In this document: positions 36,280 to 45,794 of the stretch, in pieces
How the letters are laid out: the number at the start of each line of letters is the position of its first letter
Position numbering within the stretch: the stretch's first letter is position 1
Assembly (NCBI GenBank): GCA_035079385.1
Contig: JAVHKY010000013.1
Span: 10,166,001-10,230,000 of the forward strand
Direction of reading: 5' to 3'
Origin: Aspidiotus rigidus
Taxonomy: Eukaryota; Arthropoda; Insecta; Hemiptera; Diaspididae
Length of the DNA: 64,000 bases
Program-made: the position numbers and the translations under genes
Notes under the pieces: generated by a model
The model's database searches: none
The model's input: the letters and a program-made list of their open reading frames with translations, nothing else
What the model was told of the DNA's origin: nothing

Positions 36280-37700
36280 AGAATACTCAAAGAGTAGAGT
36301 AAACGAAAAACCAATTACAAAGACCGCAGATATAAAGGAGAAGATGCGAGATCTTTCGGTTAACAAAAACCATCATCGGGCAAAGTTAGAACGCCACTGA
36401 CCCAGATACGACTCATAAAACAGAATACCAACGAGATCAGGATTGAACGAGCGAGCCCTCGCGAGGTGACTCAAACTCGTAGACCAATTCAACTAAACCT
36501 TCGTCGGGAAAATACCTGTTGAGTACGGTAACATCGTCACTGTTCAGATGACGCACTATTTCGATATTTTCCAACGCAACGCGCTTGAAGTAAGAATTCT
36601 CCTTGTGGAGAAGGGTAGCCGAACCTTCCTTGAAACTATGACCACCGGAGACAAGGTGGTCCGCAAAGGCCGAATCACCCAAATTATTTTTCTTCCAGGC
36701 CTTAAGGTGCTCCTCTACTCGAATTCCAAGCTGGCGACCCGTCTCGCCTATATATACGCCGTTACAATCCTTGCACTCCAATTTGTACACCCCGCTCCTC
36801 TTCCCCCGCGGGATGGGGTCCTTTAGCCTAACAAACAAGTGAGGTTATAAAAAGCAGGCCTGAAGCCAAAGGGGCGGAGGACACGAGTCAGCTTGGATGA
36901 AAACTCGCCCAAAAACGGGAGCCTAATCCAACGTAATCTCTTATTATTATTACCACTCAGATCGCGGGGGAGGGAAGTGGTAGAATCAAGGCCCTTCCTC
37001 GTAAGTTTTTTACGGACCATACGGTCAATGTCCACGTTGACCTCATTCACAGCGGCCAAGTGCTTAATGGTCGCCAGCTCCTTTTGGAAAGCTGGTTGAC
37101 TTAGCGGAATGTTAGTCAGTCGATGAATATAACTGTTGAAGGCAGCGATCTTATGAGAAAATGGACAGAAGGACGATCCGTGGACAACTGTATCGGTCGA
37201 AGTATCCTTCCTGAATATCGCAAATTCATGGTCCCCATCTCTATCAGAGATAGTGAGATCCAGAAAGTTTATAGAAGAACCTCCAATTTCTGTAGTAAAT
37301 TTTATGGAGGGATACATTTTATTCAGATACTGAAGAAACTCACCAAGGAGCTCTTGAGGACCGGTCCACGCACATAATATATCGTCCACATATCGGTGCC
37401 AGTAGTGGATGTGACTCAGTAGCACTTGGCCAGAGGAAAACAAGTCAACCTCAAATCTGGACATAAATATCTCCGAAACGAGAGAACCCAAAGGAGAGCC
37501 GATGGGGATTCCTACCTCCTCAGGAAACTCGTAAAATTTCCCATTGAACTTACAGAAGTTAGGGGACCAGCACGTATTAAGGAGGCCAAAAAATTCCTGT
37601 ATCTCGTTATGAGGAATGTTGAACTTTACAAGTAGGTCACCCATATACTGCATAGTATGGGCCTTTGGTATAGCGAGTGAAGAGGTACAAGCAAAACAAT
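36280..37700 (-). pseudogene. Penelope-like element, copy 1 (RT + GIY-YIG), 5'-truncated
   Basis: The RT part (37.7-36.8 kb) reads MQYMGDLLVKFNIPH, VGIPIGSPLGSLVSEIFMSR (motif B) and HRYVDDILCAWTGP (catalytic YVDD, motif C). The linker follows with STTSLPRDL and LRVLRP-type phrases. The nuclease part, 36838-36437, is in another frame: RSGVYKLECKDCNGVYIGET then RQLGIRVEEHLKAWKKNNLG, a GIY-YIG domain with GVY and VYIG intact and the downstream Arg and Glu present, ending LVELVYEFESPREG. Motif A and all before it are lost or scrambled. The frame change near 36830 means at least one frameshift, so the copy is dead although both domains look young. The terminal region 36353-36383 holds a hammerhead-like core. 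Confidence 0.93.
36353..36383 (-). ncRNA. Hammerhead-like core in PLE copy 1 terminal region
   Basis: On the minus strand: CCGATGA, T, GGTT, TTTGTT, AACC, GAAA. This matches the hammerhead boxes CUGANGA and GAAA around a 4-bp stem II, except for a C in place of U at the second position and one extra T before the stem. Hammerhead motifs are known from PLE terminal repeats. Stems I and III are not convincing here. Confidence 0.35.
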
Positions 37701-37935
37701 AATTGAAACCACTAAGAGGTGACAAGCAGCGTATAATAAATAAAAATAAATCCAAAATCAAAAAGTGAAAAAGAAAAACACGAAATTTAGAATCAAGGTC
37801 CAGAAGGAAAATTTAGAGATGACACACGAATTAAAATTATAAGGAATTTGAAACTAAAGTCACAAGGAAAATTTTTTTGGAAAAGTCGGTTAAATGAGTT
37901 TAAAAAAAATTTTTTTTTGAGAAGCTAGTTTCAAT

Positions 37936-39706
37936 TATTAATAGAATTCGACCAGTTTCGATCATGCTTAGATGATCATCATCAGGACTAGAATGAGAAG
38001 GAAAAGAAAAAAAGACATGGGTAGAGTTGGAGAAATGAAAAAGTAGGTAGTACACAAGAACGAACAGGAAGAGTCAGCAAGATTAAATTGGTGATGGATG
38101 ACGAAAGTTGTAGAAAAATTGAATGAAAGGATTTACGTAAGTAGCTTCTAGATCGTTCAGCACGTTATGGCCAGCGGTTACGGCAGCAATGGTTTCTGCT
38201 TCTTCCAGTCTATTCATATGAGGACCTTTAGTGCATCAATGGAGAAGTGAGGAGGAGAGATTCTCATAATTATGTCCTGTTTGAAGGCAATGGGCAGCAA
38301 AGGCAGATTGGTTCCTGTCTCCTTTGGTAAACGCTTGTTTGTGCTCTTGTAGGCGTAGGTGGAATTTTCTACCCGTTTGGCCGACGTATTCTGAGGTACA
38401 ATCGCCACATTTTAATTTGTAGATGCCCGACTTCTGAGTGGATGGAACAGGGTCTTTAAGGCGAATGAGATTGGTAGTCGTGGAGAGTGGATAGAAGCTG
38501 ACTCGGTATCCGTATTTCTTCAATATAGCCGACAGTTTCATGGAGGGGGCGGCTCCAAGGTAATGTAGCCGCATCCATCTTTCTTTAGAGCGAGTTAAGG
38601 GCGGTTGAGGAGGTTTCCAAGTTTTCAGACAGCAAGTAGCGGATGCGGAGGTCCGTGTTTACCCGCAAGTTGTTTACTTGGGCAATTTTCCGAATAGCAG
38701 CAGACTCAAGCTCTTGAGCTTCGGGTGTTAGAGGGAGGCGCACCTGTCGATGGATAGCAGAGTTAATTGCAGCAAGTTTATGTGATGGTGGGTGGTAAGA
38801 AGAGTCACGGGTGGACACACCGGTAAACGTCGGTTTCCTAAGAACCTCGAATTTGGTTTGGAAAACGTTATCGGTCTTATAGAGAGAAATCGACAGGTCC
38901 AGGTAATTGAGGTGGGTGTCACCAATTTCCACCGTGAAGGAAATCGCGGGGTGATATGAGTTGAGTGTATTCAAAAATAAATGAAGATCAGGTAACGGGC
39001 CATGCCAGATACAGAGAATGTCATCCACATATCTCGACAGAAACGGATATTTCGTGGGGTTCGATCAGTTTCGAGGATGTCGGATTCGAGACGATTCATA
39101 AATACGTCGGCAGCCAGCATGGATAGAGGGCCTCCCATAGGAAGACCGTCCGGGAATAAGTATGTCCGTTTTCTGAATACGCAGATATTGTTTTCTAGGC
39201 AGAGGGTGACGAGGTTTTCGAATTCTTTGATAATATCTGGAGAGATGTTCTTTGCTGCTAGATGTTTCAACATGAACTCGATAGTCCGTTTGACCGGGAT
39301 CTTGGTGAACATACTTTTCACATCGAACGAAGCAAGAATTGACCCGGGCGGAAAGTTTCTCCCCTTCAGTTTGTTGGTTAGCTCGTACGAGTTTTTAACA
39401 ATGTATTTTCCTTCAAATTCTGCTGTAGAGCGAAACCATGCTGCCAAAAAGATTGCGAGCTTGTAGCTGGGATCAGTGTAGAATGCTACGACCGGTCGTA
39501 TTGGGTGATCCTCTTTGTGGAGTTTCACTTGGCCATATAGCTTTGGTAGAGAGGGATTCATAACTGCTAATTGGCGGTTGCCGTTGGTTATGTGAGTCGA
39601 GGCTTCTATAGCTTTGCGAATCTTAGAGTTGTATTCTTCTAAGTTATTATTGATGCGATGGGCGTTGGCTGAGAGTAAGAAATACGAAGAGAACATCCAA
39701 TTCATA
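37936..39706 (-). pseudogene. Penelope-like element, copy 2, a different lineage, 5'-truncated
   Basis: Minus strand. 39.7-38.97 kb reads LPKLYGQVKLHKEDHPIRPV, then ILASFDVKSMFTKIP (motif A, Asp present) and FPDGLPMGGPLSMLAADVFM (motif B). A frameshift follows, and SRYVDDILCIWHGP (motif C) opens the next frame, 39028-38585, with DTHLNYLDLSI. After another frame change 38574-38236 gives NLIRLKDPVP and SGIYKLKCGDCTSEYVGQTG, the GIY-YIG nuclease (GIY, EYVG). One in-frame TGA then separates TKGPHMNRLEEAETIAAV and the C-terminus FRHPSPI, ending near 38090. The protein differs clearly from copies 1 and 3. It abuts copy 1 head to tail in the same orientation. Confidence 0.92.
37956..37985 (-). ncRNA. 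Hammerhead-like core at 3' end of PLE copy 2
   Basis: Minus strand: CTGATGA, T, GATCAT, CTAAGC, ATGATC, GAAA. Stem II has 6 perfect pairs. It is followed by CTGGTC, whose GTC could be a cleavage triplet with a minimal stem III. Stem I pairing is poor (two pairs, then mismatches) and one extra T precedes stem II. Sequence alone cannot show activity. Confidence 0.4.
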
Positions 39707-39719
39707 GTTTAGGCCTAGT

Positions 39720-40400
39720 TAGTATGAGACCAATAATGCGGATATAATGAAGACTAAAGGTCAAAATTTTCCCATGTTAAGCTTCATCTATACTAGGCCT
39801 AGTGTAATGAACGCTAAAGGTCGAAATTTTTTTCAAGTCCTTGAAGTAGGGTAAGGTTATTGATGACGTCATAAAGCGTCGCGTCGCGTGACGCATATTT
39901 CAGACTTACTCCCAGCCCAAAGACATATAGTTGTCAACGATAAATTTACCAGGCCTAGTACAAAGGTCATTGGTGACGTCATAAAGCGTCGCACGTTACG
40001 TTACGCAGATTCTCGCTGACCCCCACCCGGCCTAGTATAGTGAAGGCTAAACTTACTAAGCAAACTAATTAATTAGTATAGGTCGAACATAATGGAGGCT
40101 AGAGATCAAAATTTTTTCAAGTCCCTAAAGTAGGTCAAGGTCACTGATGAGGTCATAAAGCGTCGCACATTACGTTGCGCAGATTCTCACTGGTCCCCAT
40201 CCCTGCCTAGTTCAGTGGAGGTTAAACTTAACAAACTATTAAGTACCGGCCTAGTACAATGAAGACTAAAGATCAAATTTTTTTCAAGTCCCCAAAGTAG
40301 GTCAAGGTCATCCACAATGTCATAAAGCGACGCGAGCGTCGCGTGACGCTCATTATGGACTGACCCCTAGCCCAAAGCCATATACATATCAAAAGGGCCT
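39720..40400. repeat. Imperfect tandem repeat, ~150-170 bp units, with TGACGTCA
   Basis: Four units contain GGTCAAGGTCA or close forms, GATGACGTCATAAAGCGTCG, and ACGTTACGCAGATTCTC or TCGCGTGACGC, and begin with AAAGRTCRAAATTTTTTTCA AGTCC (space added). Units start near 39.81, 39.96, 40.10 and 40.26 kb, separated by CCTAGTA-type phrases. The first unit adjoins the truncated 5' end of PLE copy 2. Confidence 0.75.
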
Positions 40401-40455
40401 TGTGGAAATTGAGAACGCGAAGCTGATTTTTTCATGAGATTTTTGGGACCCCTCT

Positions 40456-41138
40456 AGAGTATTGCAGCCAAAAATTCCAGCTTCAGCTTGAGGCTCAAAC
40501 TTACAACTTTGGAAAATTTGGCTTTCAGCTTCGGCTTTTGGAAAAATTCAGCTGGCTTTTGGCCTTATTTGGCTAGTTTAATTCAGCTGATTTTCGTCTG
40601 ATCAATATGCAACGATCACGAAAATTGGAGCTTTGACTCTTGTGCGGAAGATACCATTCTCCAGTTAACCTTTATCTCGATTGGATGACTGCACTACAGG
40701 CTTTTATGCTGAGGGCCGAACAGCTGAACAGAACCGGAATCAATCTCAGGGGTTCGTGAGGCCATTTCCATGAAGATGATTCTTCGCACTCGGTTTGCGG
40801 GGGCCCTTATAATTTTTTTTTTTTTTTTTTCAACTATAAGAAATTAAAGTTTGAGGGGGGGGGGGTTCTTCATTGGACCAGGAGATCACGGCACCCTTGA
40901 TCTTTCTTATTTTTGTCAATTCTACGGCAAAGCCAATATGGCTCTTGAGAATGGAGCAGTTGAACACTCAAGCAGTGCACTACCCTACTTTGCGGGAATC
41001 ATGAGCTAGAAAAAATCAGAAAAAAATTGTCTTATTTTAGCTTTCGGCTTAGAGCTGGCTTTCAGCTTCGCTCTTATCAGTAAAAATTCGGCTGGATTCG
41101 ACTTTTGGCTTTCGGCTTACAGCTGGCTGCAATACTCT
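40456..41138. mobile_element. Inverted-repeat element, AGAGTATTGCAGCC ends
   Basis: The left end AGAGTATTGCAGCC (40456) is the exact reverse complement of the right end GGCTGCAATACTCT (41125-41138). Next to the ends lie phrases such as TTCAGCTTCGGCTTTTGG and GGCTTTCGGCTTACAGCTGG, giving long imperfect inverted arms, as in the hAT-type element at 13.5 kb. The middle (40.6-40.95 kb) is unique with T and G runs. No transposase; no clear target duplication. Confidence 0.72.
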
Positions 41139-41192
41139 GCTCTCCTGAATGTAACCTTAAGAATCCTGGCGAATCCAGCGAATCCATATTTT

Positions 41193-41365
41193 AACAGGGA
41201 ACCTGTTTTATGGGGGGCTATTTGAGAAATCTGCCGTGCGCCGTCCGCCGTCCAGCGAAAAACTTAGAAAAATTACGGCTTCCTTAACGAAGTTAAACGA
41301 GGAACGCAGGGAACCTGTTTTATGATTCGAATGAGATTTGGTATTGAAAATTCAAGGAAGCCTAG
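41193..41365. repeat. Left boundary modules A and B of the minisatellite block
   Basis: A (41193-41263) is AACAGGGAACCTGTTTTATG, a GGGGGGCTATTTGAGAAAT stretch and a GC-rich GTGCGCCGTCCGCCGTCCAG run. B (41276-41365) contains TTCCTTAACGAAGTTAAACG, CGCAGGGAACCTGTTTTATG and TTGAAAATTCAAGGAAGCC. Both reappear inverted at 43121-43208 (A') and 43476-43567 (B'). Confidence 0.9.
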
Positions 41366-41368
41366 ATC

Positions 41369-43122
41369 ATATATAGCTCGACAGTCGAAATTTTTCCAAG
41401 TCCCCCTTCTATCATATATAGCTCGAGAGTCGAAATTTTTCTAAGTCCCTCTCCTATCATATATGGCTCGAGAGTCGAAATTTTTCTAAGTCCCCCTTCT
41501 ATCATATATGGCTCGAGAGTCGAAATTTTTCTAAGTCCCTCTTCTATCATATATGGCTCGAGAGTCGAAATTTTTCTAAGTCCCTCTTCTATCATATATA
41601 GCTCGAGAGTCGAAATTTTTCCAAGTCCCCCTCCTATCATATATAGCTCGAGAGTCGAAATTTTTCTAAGTTCCCCTCCTATCATCTATAGCTCGAGAGT
41701 CGAAATTTTTTCTAAGTTCCCCTCCTATCATCTATAGCTCGAGAGTCGAAATTTTTTCTAAGTCCCCCTCCTATCATATATAGCTCGAGAGTCGAAATTT
41801 TTCTAAGTTCCCCTCCTATCATCTATAGCTCGAGAGTCGAAATTTTTTCTAAGTCCCTCTCCTATCATATATGGCTCGAGAGTCGAAATTTTTCTAAGTC
41901 CCCCTTCTATCATATATGGCTCGAGAGTCGAAATTTTTCTAAGTCCCTCTTCTATCATATATAGCTCGAGAGTCGAAATTTTTCCAAGTCCCCCTCCTAT
42001 CATATATAGCTCGAGAGTCGAAATGTTTCTAAGTTCCCCTCCTATCATCTATAGCTCGAGAGTCGAAATTTTTTCTAAGTCCCCCTCCTATCATATATAG
42101 CTCGAGAGTCGAAATTTTTCCAAGTCCCTCTCCTATCATATATGGCTCGAGAGTCGAAATTTTTCTAAGTCCCCCTCCTATCATATATGGCTCGAGGGTC
42201 GAAATTTTTCTAAGTTCCCCTCCTATCATCTATAGCTCGAGAGTCGAAATTTTTTCTAAGTCCCCCTCCTATCATATATAGCTCGAGAGTCGAAATTTTT
42301 TCTAAGTCCCCCTCCTATCATATATAGCTCGAGAGTCGAAATTTTTCCAAGTCCCTCTCCTATCATATATGGCTCGAGAGTCGAAATTTTTTCTAAGTCC
42401 CTCTCCTATCATATATGGCTCGAGAGTCGAAATTTTTCTAAGTCCCCCTTCTATCATATATGGCTCGAGAGTCGAAATTTTTCTAAGTCCCTCTTCTATC
42501 ATATATGGCTCGAGAGTCGAAATTTTTCCAAGTCCCCCTCCTATCATACATAGCTCGAGAGTCGAAATTTTTCTAAGTTCCCCTCCTATCATCTATAGCT
42601 CGAGAGTCGAAATTTTTTCTAAGTTCCCCTCCTATCATCTATAGCTCGAGAGTCGAAATTTTTTCTAAGTCCCCCTCCTATCATATATAGCTCGAGAGTC
42701 GAAATTTTTCTAAGTTCCCCTCCTATCATCTATAGCTCGAGAGTCGAAATTTTTTCTAAGTCCCTCTCCTATCATATATGGCTCGAGAGTCGAAATTTTT
42801 CTAAGTCCCCCTTCTATCATATATGGCTCGAGAGTCGAAATTTTTCTAAGTCCCTCTTCTATCATATATAGCTCGAGAGTCGAAATTTTTCCAAGTCCCC
42901 CTCCTATCATATATAGCTCGAGAGTCGAAATGTTTCTAAGTTCCCCTCCTATCATCTATAGCTCGAGAGTCGAAATTTTTTCTAAGTCCCCCTCCTATCA
43001 TATATAGCTCGAGAGTCGAAATTTTTCCAAGTCCCTCTCCTATCATATATGGCTCGAGAGTCGAAATTTTTCTAAGTCCCCCTCCTATCATATATGGCTC
43101 GAGGGTCGAAATTTTTCTAAGT
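41369..43122. repeat. 45-bp minisatellite, ~39 units, higher-order period ~907 bp
   Basis: Unit: GCTCGAGAGTCGAAATTTTT, CTAAGTCCCCCTCC, TATCATATATA, 45 bp, sometimes 46 with one more T. Variants (CCAAG or CTAAG; TTCCCC, CCCTC or CCCCTTC; CATCTATA, CATATATA or CATATATGG) occur in a fixed order, and rare variants recur exactly 907 bp apart: GAAATGTTT at 42021 and 42928, CTCGAGGG at 42191 and 43098. 41640 onward is nearly identical to 42547 onward. Because 45 is divisible by 3, the minus strand shows 15-residue repeat ORFs; these are artefacts of the unit length. Confidence 0.97.
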
Positions 43123-43568
43123 TTTTCGCTGGACGGCGCACGGCGGACGGCGCACGGCGGACGCCAGATTTCTCAAATAGCCCCCCATAAAACAGGTTCC
43201 CTGTTAAAATTTCGACTCTCGAGCTATATATGATAGGAGAGGGACTTGGAAAATTTCGACTCTCGAGCTATAGATGATAGGAGGGGGACTTAGAAAAAAT
43301 TCGACTCTCGCGCCATATGTGATAGGAGAGGGACTTAGAAAAATTTCGACTCTCGAGCTATATATGATAGGAGGGGGACTTGGAGAAATTTCGACTCTCG
43401 AGCTATATATGATAGGAGGGGGACTTGGAGAAATTTCGACTCTCGAGCTATATATGATAGGAGGGGTTCTCCAAATCTAGGCTTCCTTGAATTTTCAATA
43501 CCAAATCTCATTCGAATCATAAAACAGGTTCCCTGCGTTCCTCGTTTAACTTCGTTAAGGAAGCCGTC
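43121..43568. repeat. Right boundary: module A', six inverted units, module B'
   Basis: A' (43121-43208) is the complement of the left A, with its GC-rich run partly duplicated (GGACGGCGCACGGC twice). Then six units of the 45-bp repeat run in the opposite direction (43209-43470), and B' (43476-43567) is the complement of the left B. The order over the whole block is A, B, R forward (39), A', R reverse (6), B'. Confidence 0.92.
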
Positions 43569-43626
43569 ATTTTTGTCTTCCTTTTCAACAGGGGGACAAA
43601 GGGACAAAAATTCAGTTTTTCGTCGA

Positions 43627-44063
43627 TTACTTGATAACAAGTGATCCAGATAATGTTACTCCATACTCGCTGTAATGAGTTGAGTGTCTTCCATTTGCCA
43701 TGCGCTGAATGTATCCTGCCCATCGCAGTTGGTTCCTCTCTGATTGTTTCAACCGGTAGCTAGCCCATTTCCAGTTTTGTAATTCGCCGTTGGTACAGTG
43801 CCCTGCTAGTGTCACGTAGCTTTAAAAACCGATAAAAGGCCCTTTGCATCTATGCACCTCAGTCTCCACGTCTAGTTTCTTGGTGACGATGCTCCCCAAG
43901 TAGCAGAAGTAACCCACCATTCAAAGTGTTTTTCCTTTCCTGCTGTGTGGCTCTGGTCTCCAGTATAATTTGTTTTTCCCGCATTGATCTTCAGGCCGAC
44001 TACCATGTAAGCTTCGTTAATAGTGTTTTGTAGTTCTGTCGGCATGGTGCCACCAATGCGCAA
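43627..44063 (-). pseudogene. RTE-like non-LTR retrotransposon 3' fragment
   Basis: Minus strand, in order: LQNTINEAYMVVGLKINAGK, the post-catalytic part of a reverse transcriptase (GLKINxxKT pattern), then after frame changes QSERNQLRWAGYIQRMANGR, the same C-terminal motif type as at 10.9-11.1 kb (NQLRWAGHxxRM). YxDD is not present. It is a decayed, 5'-truncated relic, inserted next to the B' module. Confidence 0.7.
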
Positions 44064-44069
44064 TCGTCG

Positions 44070-45630
44070 CGGAATGTGGCATTTGGTTCAGGCTTTCAGG
44101 TTGCGGACGTCAAACAAACCCCTGTCTGTTCTGCAGCTCATTGATACATTCCTTGATGTCAGAAATGATGGGTCAAATTCTACCTGGAGTGAATATCTCT
44201 GAAACAGATTCCTGACTTCAGTTTTGGATATTATTCCGATTCGTAAGATAGACTGATCACTCTAGAAGATGATAGAAAATTGATGTTGGCAAAGAACGGG
44301 AGCAGAATATTTCTCAAAAATGCTACAGTCATACGACGTATTCATCGGTAACTTTTACTCTGTGGATGCTTATTTTGTATATTTTCTTGAGCCAAAATTA
44401 TAAGAACGCGTAATGGATTTCGCAGGCGTTAACAAACTCATTCGAATACAAAATAAGCCGTGACTCGCACCACACACACACACATTTCAAACCTCTTCTC
44501 GCGTATATCGCTTATTTTGGAATAGAATATTTTTCATGAAACTCGACTGGCTGTACGGAACGAAATAAAGATGTGTGCGAATGTGACCCAAATATCATTT
44601 GACGCCGAAAGCTTCTCGTATAGATTTGACGAGTCTACGATGCGGAATCTATCGGGTAAGGAAATACTACTCGAATACGTGTGTGAATTTCGGCAGACGC
44701 GAAAGTTCGCTACAGAATGCCAGTGATGATAGAATCTAGTATAACTGCGTATATATTTTCCGGTACCTCTGTTTGGACTTTCTCGACGCGGCGATAGTTT
44801 GTTGACCTATGACGACCTGGACTCTGCCTCATCATCTACGTATAACTCGATGAATTAGTCATGTGAGGTTCGTGCATCACACCGCAAAATAACTGAAATC
44901 AACTTCGCATCGCAATTTCTTCTTCCAACTCTTATCAATTTTCGAGACTCATACTCTCGGTATTCACGAATTGTTTTTTTTTCTTTTATTGGAATGTAAG
45001 AATATTTAAATTCCATTTGTTTCATAAAATCAAATGGACAATGTGGGCGTACTCGGTCTGTGTAAAAATCGATTGAAAATAAAAATCCACCATCACGAGA
45101 GGGATTTTCTTTTTAAGGTGTCGACACGTGTCTTTTTGTCTGTCGTTTATGAAGGTGTCGTGTGAGACGAGCGACTGTGAACGCACTGACAAGAAAATCT
45201 GTTCTTTCAAATCCGTAGATGTCATCAACATTATTTTCCCTGTAAATAGAATAATCTCTGAAACTGTAATACGTATAGAATGTACATGTAATAAACATTG
45301 AAGTAAGTCGAAAACGTGACATGGATGCACGACTACGTAAGATAAGAAAGTGATAATACTTCGGACTATTTTTAGAACGTTTTCTGTAGGGTTTTTTTTT
45401 TTTTTTTTCCATTCAAAATCGGTTGACAAAAAATACGCAAGAATAACTTTCTTAGTTAGGTAGAGATCTTATTGGGGAAACTCATTTCGTTCACTGCTCA
45501 CGACCTGATTTCAGGGTGTCAGAAAATGAATTATTTGTGTGACCTGCCATCACTTCTGATCCGCGTCCGTCAGTCTGTCCGCGAATTTAACCCAGATGTA
45601 AGGACTTGATGAAATTTCCCGTAGAGGAAG
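44070..45630. other. No gene; unique intronic DNA
   Basis: A short CA microsatellite at 44469-44485 and a T run at 45391. The minus-strand ORFs over 45.0-45.4 kb overlap in two frames and resemble nothing known. 44.4-44.9 kb is CpG-containing. Confidence 0.4.
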
Positions 45631-45637
45631 GGGGAAG

Positions 45638-45794
45638 CGAAAGAAAGAATACTCCGAAGGGAGAGTAAACACTACAAAATCGCAGAAAAATTAAAACGAC
45701 CAGCGCTTTCGGTTAATAAACCATCTTCAGAACTGAAATGAAAGCAACTGACGAACGGAAGAGAAGAACAAGGTATTAAGATTGGCCAAACGAG
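45638..45794. repeat. Left inverted terminal repeat of PLE copy 3
   Basis: The reverse complement of 47932-48089, about 90% identical by eye. It contains an inverted copy of the ORF start (here on the + strand at 45738, with AAA for the second codon). On the minus strand the element's ORF runs directly into it and uses its TAA. Confidence 0.92.
45707..45730 (-). ncRNA. Hammerhead-like core in PLE copy 3, left terminal repeat
   Basis: Identical core to the one at 47997-48020, in inverted position, so here it lies on the same strand as the ORF and after its end, like the core of copy 1. Confidence 0.35.

Noticed and set aside
36437..36838. A stand-alone GIY-YIG homing or restriction nuclease
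   Set aside because: It lies directly after a PLE reverse transcriptase and the linker matches other PLE copies in the window, so it is the PLE nuclease domain.
41362..42955. Minus-strand ORFs with a 15-residue repeat (MIGGELRKISTLELY and variants)
   Set aside because: They arise because the minisatellite unit is 45 bp, a multiple of 3, without stops in that frame. The frame breaks at every 46-bp unit; there is no start context or flanking exon.
41369..43122. CRISPR-like regularly spaced repeats
   Set aside because: The units are contiguous and the whole 45 bp repeats; there are no unique spacers. The setting is eukaryotic.
45022..45429. Minus-strand 135- and 99-codon ORFs
   Set aside because: They overlap each other in two frames and start in a poly-T tract; no family resemblance.
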